Below are positions 25,201-33,672 of a DNA stretch of 64,000 nucleotides, in pieces (within the stretch, counting starts at the first letter, position 1; every line of letters starts with the position of its first letter). Origin of the DNA: Ferrimonas pelagia (GTDB lineage Bacteria > Pseudomonadota > Gammaproteobacteria > Enterobacterales > Shewanellaceae). The translations under genes were made by a program, and so were the position numbers. The notes beneath the pieces were generated by a model. The model was not told the origin of the DNA, made no database searches, and was given only the letters and a program-made list of their open reading frames with translations. The stretch covers positions 1-64,000 of the forward strand of contig NZ_BAABJZ010000023.1 of the NCBI RefSeq assembly GCF_039543565.1, read 5' to 3'.

Positions 25201-25695
25201 AAGATCGATCGGGAGACCCGTAGCCGCTTCAAAGACACCTTTGATAAGGTGAATGCCGATCTGTCGATGTTATTTCCCAAGGTGTTTGGCGGGGGCAGCG
25301 CCTACCTGGCGTTGACCGGTGATGATATGTTGGAGGCGGGCGTGACCATCATGGCTCGTCCTCCCGGTAAGAAAAACAGCACGATCCACCTTCTCTCTGG
25401 TGGTGAAAAGGCGCTGACGGCTTTATCATTGGTGTTCGCCATTTTCCGACTGAATCCAGCGCCATTTTGTATGTTGGATGAAGTAGATGCACCGTTGGAT
25501 GATGCCAACGTTGGCCGGTTCTGCCGGCTGGTTAAAGAGATGTCAGAAACGGTACAGTTTGTGTACATCAGTCACAACAAGGTCAGTATGGAGATGGCAG
25601 ATCGCCTCACCGGTGTGACCATGCATGAGCCGGGCGTGTCTCGGATCGTTGCTGTCGATATAGAAGAGGCCGCTGCTATGGCCACCGTCGGATAG
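22237..25695 (+). CDS. smc: Chromosome segregation ATPase Smc
   Basis: A 1152-residue SMC ATPase that forms the condensin-like Smc-ScpAB complex organising the chromosome. Walker A is GPNGCGKS at residues 31-38, followed by RWVLGESSAKNLRG; two long Gln/Glu-rich coiled coils flank a hinge at about residues 500-650; the ABC signature LLSGGEKALTALSL lies near 1054 and Walker B CMLDEVDAPLDD near 1077. The start at 22237 gives the family N-terminus MRLKLIKLAGFKSF. Its presence argues that the host uses Smc rather than MukBEF, as in Shewanella and Pseudomonas. It is co-directional with zipA, 19 nt apart. Confidence 0.97.
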   Translation: MRLKLIKLAGFKSFVDPTKVPFPDQMTAIVGPNGCGKSNVIDAVRWVLGESSAKNLRGDAMTDVIFNGSSGRKASSVASVELVFDNSEGRLQGQYNSYAEISVKRQVNSDAQSSYFLNGAKCRRRDITDLFMGTGLGPRSYAIIEQGTVSRLIESKPQELRVFIEEAAGISRYKERRRETENRIRHTRENLERLEDVRIELGSQIERLRRQADAARRYRELKITERTLQGELLALKWRELSAKMADLEGKIAELELQRTQQESAFAGDDAALIQLEQQKADISAELERCQQQLFQSSGAVTRLEQQILHARQRAQQLEEEIRRTREQLSGSEAQLQMLAEEQQALADSLAMLEPECETLAMQQEELECQLEVQEARVEQTQTSREQRRESREQAERARQVGLAELAGLGRERQQLASQQQRLSAQLTQWQPEAQADRLAELTEQHELAQLESEEAQEAAERATASWEQSEQARDTLRATLNEQQQQLSRTQGREQSLTTLIDARQLTLPAPFDALPRAWQQLTIEPEWASAVEQVLGHRIQGVIGAEHADLPPGLTRFRPEPAQPEAGARDWPRLLDRVQSPFNLSPWLSQIYCADSNAQAQQWLAQCRAEESVVLADGRWLGIGFEVSPGAADEKPLTALIGELEATELELERLRGSVASSQQQMAQAQQQIATDKELARTAQSQANRAREQALKLRGEVQRLSERLVQQAQQRELLTQQQEELTLRLEELEQRGFALEEQLEQQEIQADKASDALALLDSQLADQRQDLKQQQAQKAQLGQQLQQLQLQRQSQQARLQGMDERREQARLAASQWQERIEQAREEQVALAEPLVEFELELDSQLEARTEQESAQARLRDALAQIQQQLSGLTDNQRGQQQRIQALIDHINRHQLEHEGLRVQAQGQLDLLAEAETPLKGILENLSAEAAVAQWSADLERVKERIRRLGAINMAAIEEYDQQTERKRYLDEQDADLNQALEVLEAAIRKIDRETRSRFKDTFDKVNADLSMLFPKVFGGGSAYLALTGDDMLEAGVTIMARPPGKKNSTIHLLSGGEKALTALSLVFAIFRLNPAPFCMLDEVDAPLDDANVGRFCRLVKEMSETVQFVYISHNKVSMEMADRLTGVTMHEPGVSRIVAVDIEEAAAMATVG

Positions 25696-25714
25696 TTAGG
25701 GGTACCACACCACT

Positions 25715-26800
25715 ATGGATGACATGCGTATTGTATTTATTGTCGTAGGCCTTTTGGCCATTGTCGGTTTATGTGTTCATGGCTTTTGGTCGCTGCGGCG
25801 CAATACGCCGGCCCGAAACCGTCGCACTAAGGTGACCCGCAATAAGCCGCGGATGGCAAAGATAGACACCAGCGATGTCGCACTCGATGAAGGGGTGATC
25901 GGACCGGCTCGTACCATTGAGCCGGTACCCACAGCTGGCGTTGAGCGGTCTCAGCCGACCCCCTTGGTGACGCCGCCTGCGGCGCCGGTCCAGCCAAGCC
26001 TGTTGGATGAGGACCTGCCCGTTGCGCCAGCCTCCAGTAAGCCCAGGGCGGTGCGCTCGCGCGCGTCTCGGCAGGAACCGACGCTGGGCAGTGAGCAGAT
26101 CGAGCTGGGACTTGATCCATCCGAGCCGCTAGAGTTTGAGGTGCGGGAGCAGCCCACGGCTGAACCACATCCACAACCACAACCACAACCACAACGACAG
26201 CCACAGGCAAGCGAGTCTGCTCTCGGCGCCCGTGTTGATGAGGCGGCGCCAAGGGTTGAGATCGAACCTTGGCGTGAGCCCGAGCTGGGTGGAAAGTCGT
26301 TGATCGCAGAGGCGCCTTTGCATGACGTGCCCCATACCGAGGCGCTGGCACAGAACCAGGCGCCGGAGCCGGTCGATCATCAGCCGGTTGATGTGTTGGT
26401 GCTGCATGTGGTGGGGCGCAACGGACCTATCTTAGGTGAAGAGTTGTTGCCAAGCCTGACCACCATGGGGTTCAAGTTCGGTGAGATGGATATCTTCCAT
26501 CGTCATCAGCATACGGCGGGCACAGGGCCTGTGCTGTTCTCCTTGGCCAGCATGGTCAAACCGGGCACCTTCGATCTGGATCGGATGGAGCAGTTTCGTA
26601 CCGAAGGCTTGGCCCTGTTCATGACATTGCCGACCCACACCGACGCGCGGGTGGGATTCTCCATCATGTTGGGCAGTGCGCAGGGACTGGCGGATCTGCA
26701 CGATGCGGAGATCCTCGATGAGCAGCGCGCTCCTTGGACTGACGCAGCCGAAGCGAACTATTTAGCGCGGATCAAAGCGGCCGAAACCGAGCCAGCCTGA
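25715..26800 (+). CDS. zipA: Cell division protein ZipA
   Basis: A 361-residue bitopic inner-membrane protein that tethers FtsZ to the membrane in the divisome. An N-terminal helix (RIVFIVVGLLAIVGLCVHGF, about residues 5-24) is followed by a basic juxtamembrane stretch, a long Pro/Gln/Glu-rich linker (about 35-220) and the C-terminal FtsZ-binding domain (about 225-355) starting VDVLVLHVVGRNG. The linker contains an in-frame CCACAA repeat encoding alternating Pro-Gln. It follows smc by 19 nt and precedes ligA, the same zipA-ligA order as in E. coli. A terminator follows the stop. Confidence 0.95.
   Translation: MDDMRIVFIVVGLLAIVGLCVHGFWSLRRNTPARNRRTKVTRNKPRMAKIDTSDVALDEGVIGPARTIEPVPTAGVERSQPTPLVTPPAAPVQPSLLDEDLPVAPASSKPRAVRSRASRQEPTLGSEQIELGLDPSEPLEFEVREQPTAEPHPQPQPQPQRQPQASESALGARVDEAAPRVEIEPWREPELGGKSLIAEAPLHDVPHTEALAQNQAPEPVDHQPVDVLVLHVVGRNGPILGEELLPSLTTMGFKFGEMDIFHRHQHTAGTGPVLFSLASMVKPGTFDLDRMEQFRTEGLALFMTLPTHTDARVGFSIMLGSAQGLADLHDAEILDEQRAPWTDAAEANYLARIKAAETEPA
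26171..26194 (+). repeat. Four tandem CCACAA hexamers inside zipA
   Basis: Four perfect copies of the hexamer CCACAA encode alternating Pro-Gln in the flexible linker of ZipA. Gain or loss of a unit would keep the reading frame and only change linker length. Confidence 0.9.
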
Positions 26801-26817
26801 TCCCATTACTATCAGAG

Positions 26818-26841
26818 AGGCCGCCAAGGGCGGCCTTTTTT
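26818..26841 (+). terminator. Rho-independent terminator after zipA
   Basis: GGCCGCC and GGCGGCC arms around a 3-nt loop followed by six T, about 20 nt past the zipA stop and 30 nt before ligA. Confidence 0.92.
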
Positions 26842-26870
26842 CGGTCATCATGGCCTGATTGGATATCGAT

Positions 26871-28904
26871 ATGAGCAACACAGTACAGCAACGCATTGAT
26901 CAACTCTGCGATGAATTGAATCTCCATAATCACCAATATTATGTATTGGACAACCCAACCATTCCGGACGCGGAGTACGATCGACTCTTGCGGGAGTTGC
27001 AGCAACTGGAAGCCGACAATCCCCAGTGGCTGCGAGCAGACTCGCCCAGCCAGCGTGTGGGCGGCAAAGCGTTAGCGCAATTCAACTCCGTTGCCCACTT
27101 AAAGCCGATGCTGTCGTTGGACAATGCCATGAATGAGGCCGAATTTTCGGCTTTTCATCAGCGGCTGGCTGAGCGTTTGGGGACGACGGAGATAGCCTAC
27201 TGCGCCGAGCCGAAGCTGGATGGTATTGCGGTCAGCCTGCTGTATCGAGATGGCGTGCTTGAGCGCGCGGCGACGCGAGGCGATGGCATGACCGGTGAGG
27301 AGATCACGACGAACGTCAAAACCATCGGTTCGGTGCCGTTGCGATTGCAGGGGGACGACTTTCCGGGCCTGATCGAGGTGCGGGGGGAGGCCTTTATGCC
27401 AACCGCAGGCTTTGAGGCGATGAACGCCAAGGCCCATGCTGCGGGCGACAAGACCTTCGTCAATCCGCGTAATGCCGCGGCAGGGAGCTTGCGTCAATTG
27501 GACAGCAAGATCACCGCGTCCCGTCCTTTGGCATTTTATGCCTATGCCATGGGCGTGGTGGAGCAAGAGCGCGCAGCATTGTCCGATAGCCATCATGGCC
27601 AGCTGCAGCAATTGAAAGGCTGGGGACTGCCGGTGTCGCCTTTGGTTGAGCAGGCCAGTGGCGAACAGGGCGGCCTGACCTATTTCCGCCGCGTCGGTGA
27701 AGCCCGCGCCAGTTTGCCGTATGAGATCGACGGGGTGGTTATCAAGGTCGATAGTCTGGCGCAGCAGACGCAGTTGGGTTTTGTCGCCCGGGCACCGCGC
27801 TGGGCCATCGCCTGTAAGTTCCCGGCTCAGGAAGAGCTGACGGTGCTCAATGGGGTGGATTTTCAGGTGGGGCGAACCGGTGCTGTGACGCCAGTGGCCC
27901 GGCTTGAGCCGGTCTTCGTGGGCGGAGTCACAGTGTCCAACGCCACCTTGCACAATGCCGATGAGATCGCGCGTCTGGGTGTGATGATCGGCGATACCGT
28001 GGTTATCCGCCGCGCGGGGGACGTGATCCCACAGATCGTCTCTGTGGTTGAAGAGCGACGTTTGGCGGACGCCCAGCCGATCGAGATCCCACAAACCTGC
28101 CCAGTGTGCGACTCCAAGGTTGAGCGCTTTGAAGGGGAGGCGGTCGCTCGCTGCTCCGGTGGCCTGTTCTGTGAAGCCCAGCGTAAAGAGGCGATCAAAC
28201 ATTTTGCCTCGCGTAAGGCGTTGGACGTCGATGGCCTAGGCGATAAGTTGGTGGAGATGCTGGTCGATAAAGAGCTCATTCGGACTCCGGCGGATCTGTT
28301 TAGCTTGTCGGCCTCGGCGCTGACCATGTTGCCTCGGATGGGGATGAAATCGGCGCAAAATCTGGTGAATGCTTTGGATAGCGCACGCACCACGACTTTG
28401 CCACGATTCCTCTACAGCTTGGGGATCCGCGAGGTGGGTGAGGCAACGGCGGCCAATCTGGCGCGTCACTTTAAGACCTTGGATGCACTGCAGCAGGCTT
28501 CGCTTGAGTCTTTGATGGAGGTGGATGAGGTCGGCGAGGTGGTGGCCAAGCACGTCTACTACTTCTTCCGTCAGCCTCATAATGTCGAGGTGCTCACCGC
28601 TTTGATCGATCCGCTTGGGGCGAACGTGCATTGGCCGGCGATCGAGGAGGTCGCCGCCGATCAGCAACCGCTGAAGGGGCAGACTTGGGTCTTGACCGGC
28701 ACCATGAGCCAGATGGGCCGCTCTGACGCCAAGGCCGCGCTGGAGCGCTTGGGGGCCAAGGTCTCTGGTAGCGTGTCAAAAAATACCACGACCTTAGTGG
28801 CCGGCGAGAAGGCGGGCTCTAAGCTGACCAAGGCGACCGATCTGGGCGTTGACGTCTTGGATGAGCAGGGCTTATTGGATCTGCTGGCGCGTCATAACGC
28901 GTGA
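26871..28904 (+). CDS. ligA: NAD+-dependent DNA ligase LigA
   Basis: A 677-residue replicative DNA ligase. Domain Ia with HNHQYYVLDNPTIPDAEYD is followed by the adenylation domain with nucleophile K115 in CAEPKLDGIAVS, the OB fold, a zinc finger with CPVC and a second pair of cysteines (CSGGLFC), helix-hairpin-helix repeats with GIREVGEATA, and a C-terminal BRCT domain starting WVLTGTMSQMGRSDA. ATG 26871 fits the family start; a TTG 12 nt upstream is possible but less likely. Length matches E. coli LigA (671). A terminator separates it from zipA, so it probably has its own promoter in the short gap or depends on readthrough. Confidence 0.98.
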   Translation: MSNTVQQRIDQLCDELNLHNHQYYVLDNPTIPDAEYDRLLRELQQLEADNPQWLRADSPSQRVGGKALAQFNSVAHLKPMLSLDNAMNEAEFSAFHQRLAERLGTTEIAYCAEPKLDGIAVSLLYRDGVLERAATRGDGMTGEEITTNVKTIGSVPLRLQGDDFPGLIEVRGEAFMPTAGFEAMNAKAHAAGDKTFVNPRNAAAGSLRQLDSKITASRPLAFYAYAMGVVEQERAALSDSHHGQLQQLKGWGLPVSPLVEQASGEQGGLTYFRRVGEARASLPYEIDGVVIKVDSLAQQTQLGFVARAPRWAIACKFPAQEELTVLNGVDFQVGRTGAVTPVARLEPVFVGGVTVSNATLHNADEIARLGVMIGDTVVIRRAGDVIPQIVSVVEERRLADAQPIEIPQTCPVCDSKVERFEGEAVARCSGGLFCEAQRKEAIKHFASRKALDVDGLGDKLVEMLVDKELIRTPADLFSLSASALTMLPRMGMKSAQNLVNALDSARTTTLPRFLYSLGIREVGEATAANLARHFKTLDALQQASLESLMEVDEVGEVVAKHVYYFFRQPHNVEVLTALIDPLGANVHWPAIEEVAADQQPLKGQTWVLTGTMSQMGRSDAKAALERLGAKVSGSVSKNTTTLVAGEKAGSKLTKATDLGVDVLDEQGLLDLLARHNA

Positions 28905-28920
28905 TCTCATCGCTGCGAAA

Positions 28921-28956
28921 AGGCCCGGTACACGTCAGTGTGCCGGGCCTTTTTGT
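28921..28956 (+). terminator. Rho-independent terminator after ligA
   Basis: AGGCCCGGTACAC pairs with GTGTGCCGGGCCT (one G-T pair) around a 4-nt loop, followed by TTTTTG. It starts 16 nt past the ligA stop. Confidence 0.93.
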
Positions 28957-29070
28957 TCGCTGAGGGCTGCTCTTCCCTTGGGTTATGGCAGCAGCCTGCC
29001 GCAAGGGCTAGCGGCGGGCTGGCACCTTGGTTACAGTGGCAGAAATGACGAGCGCAAACAGGGATAGGAT

Positions 29071-29907
29071 ATGCAAACAGTGGCGATCGCCGGTTGTGGC
29101 TGGCTGGGGTTGGCATTAGCCCAACGTCTGCAACTGCAAGGCTGGGCGGTGCGGGGGTGCAGTCGCAAGGCTGAGATTCTGACGCAGTTGGCACAAGGGG
29201 GGATCCCCTCGACCTATCTTGATCTGGGCGAGCAGTTGAGTTGTGCCAAACCATCGGTCTTGTTTGATGCTCAGACGCTGATCATCAATATCCCGCCGGG
29301 GCGGCACCATCAGGAAAGCAGCTATGCCCAGCGGATCGGCCTGTTGGCTCGGGCGGCGCAGCAGGCGGGGATCGCTCAGGCGGTGTTTATCAGTTCGACG
29401 GCGGTGTACCAGGACGATCCCGCCGCCAGTTGGTGTGACGAGCAAGCTGCGCTGAGTCGTGAGAGCCGGGCCGAGATGATGTTGGCGGCTGAGGCGTGTG
29501 TGAAGCACCACTTTGAGCATTGGAGCATCCTGCGCTGCGCCGGGTTGGTTGGTGGTGAGCGCCATCCAGGGCGATTTTTAGCGGGGCGCAGCGGCTTGGC
29601 CGGGGCAAACTGCCCGGTTAACCTGGTTCACAGAGAGGATGTGATCGGGGCTATTCAGTGCGTTATTGAGCGCGGCTGCTGGGGGGCGATCTACAATGTC
29701 GCTGCGCCCATCCATCCGCCCAAGGGGGAGTACTATCCGGCTGCGGCTAGGGCATTGGGGTTGGCGGCGCCAAGCTTTAGCTCGGTACTTGGCGTTGGCA
29801 AGCGGATCAGCAGTGCGAAGCTGATGGATGAGCTTGGGTTTGTTTTCCGCTATCCGGATCCGCTGATCATGCCGCCGCTGTGTGAGCACGATGTGTCTGG
29901 TGGCTAA
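29071..29907 (+). CDS. Atypical SDR / NAD-dependent epimerase-like protein (YeeZ-like)
   Basis: A 278-residue Rossmann-fold protein. The nucleotide-binding glycine motif is AGCGWLGLALAQRL at residues 7-20, followed by basic residues in the CSRK turn that would favour NADP. FISSTAVYQDD matches the active-site Ser/Thr strand of extended and atypical SDRs, but the usual Tyr-x-x-x-Lys is not clear (SRESRAEMML in that position), as in the YeeZ/YbjT-like atypical class. The ATG has AGGAT just upstream. Reaction is unknown. It stands alone downstream of ligA. Confidence 0.82.
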   Translation: MQTVAIAGCGWLGLALAQRLQLQGWAVRGCSRKAEILTQLAQGGIPSTYLDLGEQLSCAKPSVLFDAQTLIINIPPGRHHQESSYAQRIGLLARAAQQAGIAQAVFISSTAVYQDDPAASWCDEQAALSRESRAEMMLAAEACVKHHFEHWSILRCAGLVGGERHPGRFLAGRSGLAGANCPVNLVHREDVIGAIQCVIERGCWGAIYNVAAPIHPPKGEYYPAAARALGLAAPSFSSVLGVGKRISSAKLMDELGFVFRYPDPLIMPPLCEHDVSGG

Positions 29908-30444
29908 ACCTTGGGACGTTATTGAGTCGATGCGCTTGGGGCGCGATACAGAATGCCCGTTTAAGCCATTGGCGATACAGCAAGATCGCGTGTTGGCGCT
30001 GTTTTGACGGCCCCCAGGGGCCATCGATAGGGCAGAGATCCTCTGCCTGCGGCCAATGAGCGCGAGCGTGTCGTGTCTCGGAGGATGCGTGATGGCGGCG
30101 ATCGGTTGAAGAACCAGAGCTTGAGGATAATCATCAAGCCTGAGTGATCTCGCTCGGTTGGGGGTCGGTTTGGGGTGGGCGTTGCCGCAATCTGACGAAG
30201 TTTGAAGGATGAAGCCAACGGCTCCTGCCAGCCACCGTTGTCGGCGTCGTAAGGCCCCTATGGCAACGGTTTGTCAACGGTTTGGCGATGAGACGAGCGC
30301 AGCCGAGCGCGGTATTCCCCTTTGTTGCCACGGTTGCCACAGCACAGTTTGCGCCATTGCGGGCCTGCCCTGTTCCTTAGTTGCGAGGCATTGTCCCGTT
30401 GGTGGGCTAATATTTCAGTAAGTTGTTTTAACGGTAGGTGTTTT
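29908..30444. other. Intergenic region without supported gene
   Basis: No frame with family resemblance. A short GGCCCC/GGGGCC hairpin lies near 30010 without a U-tract. CAACGGTTT is repeated directly near 30262 and 30275. The upstream signals of the SIMPL gene lie at the right end, but I cannot define a promoter. Confidence 0.4.
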
Positions 30445-31125
30445 ATGAATGGAATCAGCAAACACAGGAGCGTAGGGAAATGCCTGCTGATCCTGCTCGT
30501 CGGGTTGTACGGCGCATCAGCTTGGGCGGGGTTTATCCAGGTTCAAGGGGAAGCACGTCGACTGGTGCAGCCAGAGCAGGCAAGACTGTCGGTATCGGTC
30601 ACTAAGTTAGCAGAGCAGCCCGAACAAGCGATGTCTCAGGTCGATGACGTGATCAACAAGGTGCTACGCCGTTTGGAAGGGGCACAGATCCCTCCTCAGC
30701 AGATCAGCGCCGGCCACATTAGTCTCGGTCCGCAATATCGCTATGATGATGGCCAACGGCATCTATTGGGGTTTCAAGCCAGTCGTGATCTGTCCATCCT
30801 GGTGCGGGTCGCCGAGGTGGGCCATTGGCTGGGGCGCTTGGCCGAAGCCGGGGTTACCGAGATCGCCGCGCCACAATACCTGACACTGGACGATCAAGCC
30901 TTGCGGGATGAGTTGTATGGCCTGGCGTTGGCGGATGCCTTAACTCGGGCCGAGGCGTTGTTGCCAGAGGGTCAAACGCTTGGCCCCGTAATGGAGATCA
31001 GCGAGTTGGGTGGTGGGGGCGCGCCGCGCGCGGCGATGCGAGAATCATTGGATGCGGGGGGCCGGTACGTGAGCGGGCCGGTTACAGAGCAAGTGCGGTT
31101 GACGGTGAAAGTGGCATTAAACTGA
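30445..31125 (+). CDS. SIMPL-domain (DUF541) periplasmic protein
   Basis: A 226-residue exported protein. The signal peptide has a basic N-region, the core LLILLVGLYGASAWA and predicted cleavage near residue 28. The SIMPL domain follows from FIQVQGEARR to the end, with SVSVTKLAEQPEQAM and SAGHISLGPQYRYDDG typical of the family; E. coli YggE is a member linked to oxidative-stress protection. The start at 30445 has TAGGTG about 7 nt upstream; upstream in-frame codons are not conserved. The gene is alone. Function is unproven. Confidence 0.88.
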   Translation: MNGISKHRSVGKCLLILLVGLYGASAWAGFIQVQGEARRLVQPEQARLSVSVTKLAEQPEQAMSQVDDVINKVLRRLEGAQIPPQQISAGHISLGPQYRYDDGQRHLLGFQASRDLSILVRVAEVGHWLGRLAEAGVTEIAAPQYLTLDDQALRDELYGLALADALTRAEALLPEGQTLGPVMEISELGGGGAPRAAMRESLDAGGRYVSGPVTEQVRLTVKVALN

Positions 31126-31482
31126 TGTGGCGCTCGCACGGCGGAGAGCTAGGCATATGTCGGCTTGGCAAATGAACGGCCAACACTTATCAGCGCCATG
31201 CGTATCGCCACCGAACAGCTTCACTGCGCGGTTTCTTGTTTTGCATTGGCGTACCGCCGGTAAGATTGCAGTAACGGGTTACGTCGAGCCGTTGCTGCTA
31301 TATCTCAGTACTTTTTGCACGGCGTGATGTAGCGCTAAGCATCAGTATTATTGGATATTTCCTTCTTCTTTCAGTCAAGCTTAGCGTGGGTGCGACCAAA
31401 GTCTAACGTGGTTATATTGCGCCCCCACAGGCTGTGTTCACTAAATATATTGCATTCAAAAACAATACCTTATCCGGTTTCC

Positions 31483-31498
31483 TTTGACGTGCATCAAA
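31483..31498. promoter_or_regulatory. FNR/CRP-like palindrome upstream of DUF4212-symporter operon
   Basis: TTTGACGTGCATCAAA is a near-perfect 16-bp palindrome 92 nt before the start codon at 31590. It matches the FNR/EtrA-type TTTGAT-N4-ATCAAA at all but one position and also fits a degenerate CRP spacing (TTTGA-N6-TCAAA). Either would fit a carboxylate transporter controlled by respiration or carbon status. The rest of the 464-nt gap shows no gene. Confidence 0.45.
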
Positions 31499-31589
31499 GT
31501 CGCTTTTGACTAAGGTCGAGCATCCAGCGTTTTGTTCCCTTGCTAGGTTAGCTAAGACAATTTCAAAGCAAGAAAACGGGGAGCGGTTT

Positions 31590-31856
31590 ATGGCTTTTGA
31601 AAGTAATGAACAGGCAAAAGCATATTGGCGGGAAAACATTCGCCTGATGTTGAGTCTGCTGGCAGTGTGGTTTGTCGTGTCATATGGATTTGGCATTTTG
31701 CTGGTGGACGTCCTGAATGCAGTGCACCTGGGTGGGTTTAAACTGGGTTTTTGGTTTGCTCAACAGGGGGCTATCTATGTCTTTGTTGCACTTATCTTTG
31801 TCTACGTATTCAAGATGAATGCATTAGATAAAAAATATAACGTACACGAGGAGTAG
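31590..31856 (+). CDS. DUF4212 small subunit of sodium:solute symporter
   Basis: An 88-residue inner-membrane protein with two hydrophobic helices (about residues 20-45 and 52-75). The DUF4212 pattern is visible: AYWRENIRLMLSLLAVWF, the FGILLVDVLN turn, GGFKLGFWFAQQGAIYVFV and a polar end. The start at 31590 has GGGGAG 6 nt upstream. DUF4212 proteins are nearly always encoded with the large symporter of the VC_2705 type; here the stop directly abuts the next start, so they form one operon and likely one complex. Confidence 0.93.
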   Translation: MAFESNEQAKAYWRENIRLMLSLLAVWFVVSYGFGILLVDVLNAVHLGGFKLGFWFAQQGAIYVFVALIFVYVFKMNALDKKYNVHEE

Positions 31857-33617
31857 ATGATGGATCTGCAAACCATGACATATCTGGTAGTGGGCCTGAC
31901 CTTTGCCCTCTACATAGGTATTGCGATCTGGGCCAAAGCCGGATCAACCCAAGAGTTTTATGTTGCCGGTGGCGGCGTCCACCCCGTCGCGAATGGCATG
32001 GCGACAGCGGCGGATTGGATGTCAGCCGCCTCCTTCCTGTCGATGGCGGGCCTTATCGCCTTTATGGGCTATGACGGTGCGGTCTATCTGATGGGCTGGA
32101 CCGGTGGCTATGTGCTGCTGGCTCTGTGCCTGGCCCCATACCTGCGTAAGTTTGGCAAGTTTACCGTGCCGGACTTTATTGGTGATCGTTACTATTCCCA
32201 GACGGCCCGAACCGTGGCGGTGATCTGTGCGATCTTCGTGTGCTTTACTTATGTTGCAGGCCAGATGCGTGGCGTGGGCGTGGTTTTCTCCCGTTTCCTT
32301 GAAGTGGATATCACCACCGGCGTGATCATCGGCATGGGGATCGTGTTCTTCTACGCAGTGCTGGGCGGCATGAAGGGGATCACCTACACCCAGGTGGCGC
32401 AATTTATTGTGTTGATCACCGCTTATCTGGTGCCCGCTGTCTTTATCTCCATCATGTTGACCGGCCATACCTTCCCACAACTCGGCTTTGGCGCAGAATT
32501 GACAGGCAGTCCCGGGGTGACTGTTCTGGATAAACTCGATGGGCTGACGACGGAGCTCGGATTCAGTCAGTATACCGACGGCTCTAAGTCGACCATTGAT
32601 GTGTTCTTTATTACGGCGGCCTTGATGGTGGGGACTGCGGGTCTGCCTCATGTGATCGTTCGTTTCTTCACTGTGCCTAAGGTTTCCGATGCGCGGATCT
32701 CCGCCGGTTGGGCGCTGGCGTTTATTGCGCTGCTCTACACCACCGCACCGGCTGTGGCGTCATTTGCCCGTCTGAACATGATCGATACCATCAATGGTTC
32801 AGATGGTCAGGGGACCCTATATGCCGAGCGACCAGATTGGATCAAAAACTGGGAGCAAACCGGCTTGATCTCCTTCTCTGGCGCAACGGAAAGCCAGGAA
32901 GCCTCCGGCGCTGCTGGGGCGGCGATGGCTGAGCAAGGCGTGATGTTCTACTCCGGTGATGAGCGTAACAACATGAAGGTTGACCGTGACATCATGGTGT
33001 TGGCAAACCCTGAGATCGCCAATCTGCCCAACTGGGTGATCGCCTTGGTGGCGGCAGGGGGGATCGCGGCAGCGCTCTCAACCTCTGCGGGCTTGCTGCT
33101 GGTGATCTCGACCTCGGTGTCGCACGATCTATTGAAGCGAAACTTGATGCCGGATATTACCGATAGACAGGAGTTGACCTACGCTCGTGTTGCCGCGGCG
33201 GTGGCCATCTGTGTGGCGGGCTATCTAGGGATCAATCCGCCGGGCTTTGTGGCACAGGTGGTGGCGTTCGCCTTTGGCCTAGCAGCGTCGTCCTTCTTCC
33301 CGGCCATTATCATGGGGATCTTCTCTAAGAAGATGAACAAAGAGGGCGCGATCGCAGGCATGATCGTCGGGATCACCTTCACCGCGGGCTACATCTTGGC
33401 GTACAAAGGGGTGTTCTTTGAGCCATTGATCGCCAACAAGCCGGAGAACTGGTTGTTTGGGATCTCGCCTGAAGGGATCGGTACCCTAGGTATGGTCTTG
33501 AACTTTGCTGTGGCCTTCGCGGTGAGCAAGGTGACGGCGGAGACACCACAAGAGGTGCAGGAGCTGGTCGAGAGCATTCGTTTCCCTAAGGGATCGGGTG
33601 AAGCCACTCACCATTAA
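31857..33617 (+). CDS. Sodium:solute symporter, VC_2705/ActP-like (probable carboxylate uptake)
   Basis: A 586-residue SSS-family transporter with about 13 membrane helices that couples Na+ entry to uptake of a small solute. Characteristic stretches are EFYVAGGGVHPVANGMATAADWMSA, TYVAGQMRGVG, GTAGLPHVIVRFFTVP and STSAGLLLVISTSVSHDLL. A non-conserved insert (about 310-375) lies in a loop, as in the VC_2705 subfamily. Acetate or another short carboxylate is the likely substrate by homology to ActP; it is not proven. It starts right after the DUF4212 gene with GAGGAG upstream, and a terminator follows. Confidence 0.93.
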   Translation: MMDLQTMTYLVVGLTFALYIGIAIWAKAGSTQEFYVAGGGVHPVANGMATAADWMSAASFLSMAGLIAFMGYDGAVYLMGWTGGYVLLALCLAPYLRKFGKFTVPDFIGDRYYSQTARTVAVICAIFVCFTYVAGQMRGVGVVFSRFLEVDITTGVIIGMGIVFFYAVLGGMKGITYTQVAQFIVLITAYLVPAVFISIMLTGHTFPQLGFGAELTGSPGVTVLDKLDGLTTELGFSQYTDGSKSTIDVFFITAALMVGTAGLPHVIVRFFTVPKVSDARISAGWALAFIALLYTTAPAVASFARLNMIDTINGSDGQGTLYAERPDWIKNWEQTGLISFSGATESQEASGAAGAAMAEQGVMFYSGDERNNMKVDRDIMVLANPEIANLPNWVIALVAAGGIAAALSTSAGLLLVISTSVSHDLLKRNLMPDITDRQELTYARVAAAVAICVAGYLGINPPGFVAQVVAFAFGLAASSFFPAIIMGIFSKKMNKEGAIAGMIVGITFTAGYILAYKGVFFEPLIANKPENWLFGISPEGIGTLGMVLNFAVAFAVSKVTAETPQEVQELVESIRFPKGSGEATHH

Positions 33618-33640
33618 GTATGGTTGAGGGGTGAAAGTAG

Positions 33641-33672
33641 AAAGGGCAGCTCGTGAGGGCTGCCCTTTGTTC
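33641..33672. terminator. Terminator after symporter operon (bidirectional)
   Basis: AAAGGGCAGC pairs with GCTGCCCTTT around an 8-nt loop, 24 nt past the symporter stop, followed by TTTGTTCT. It touches the stop of the opposing small membrane-protein gene, so it may serve both. Confidence 0.8.

Noticed and set aside
30209..30421. Open frame upstream of the SIMPL gene
   Set aside because: Cysteine- and arginine-rich translation without homology; typical of non-coding frame.
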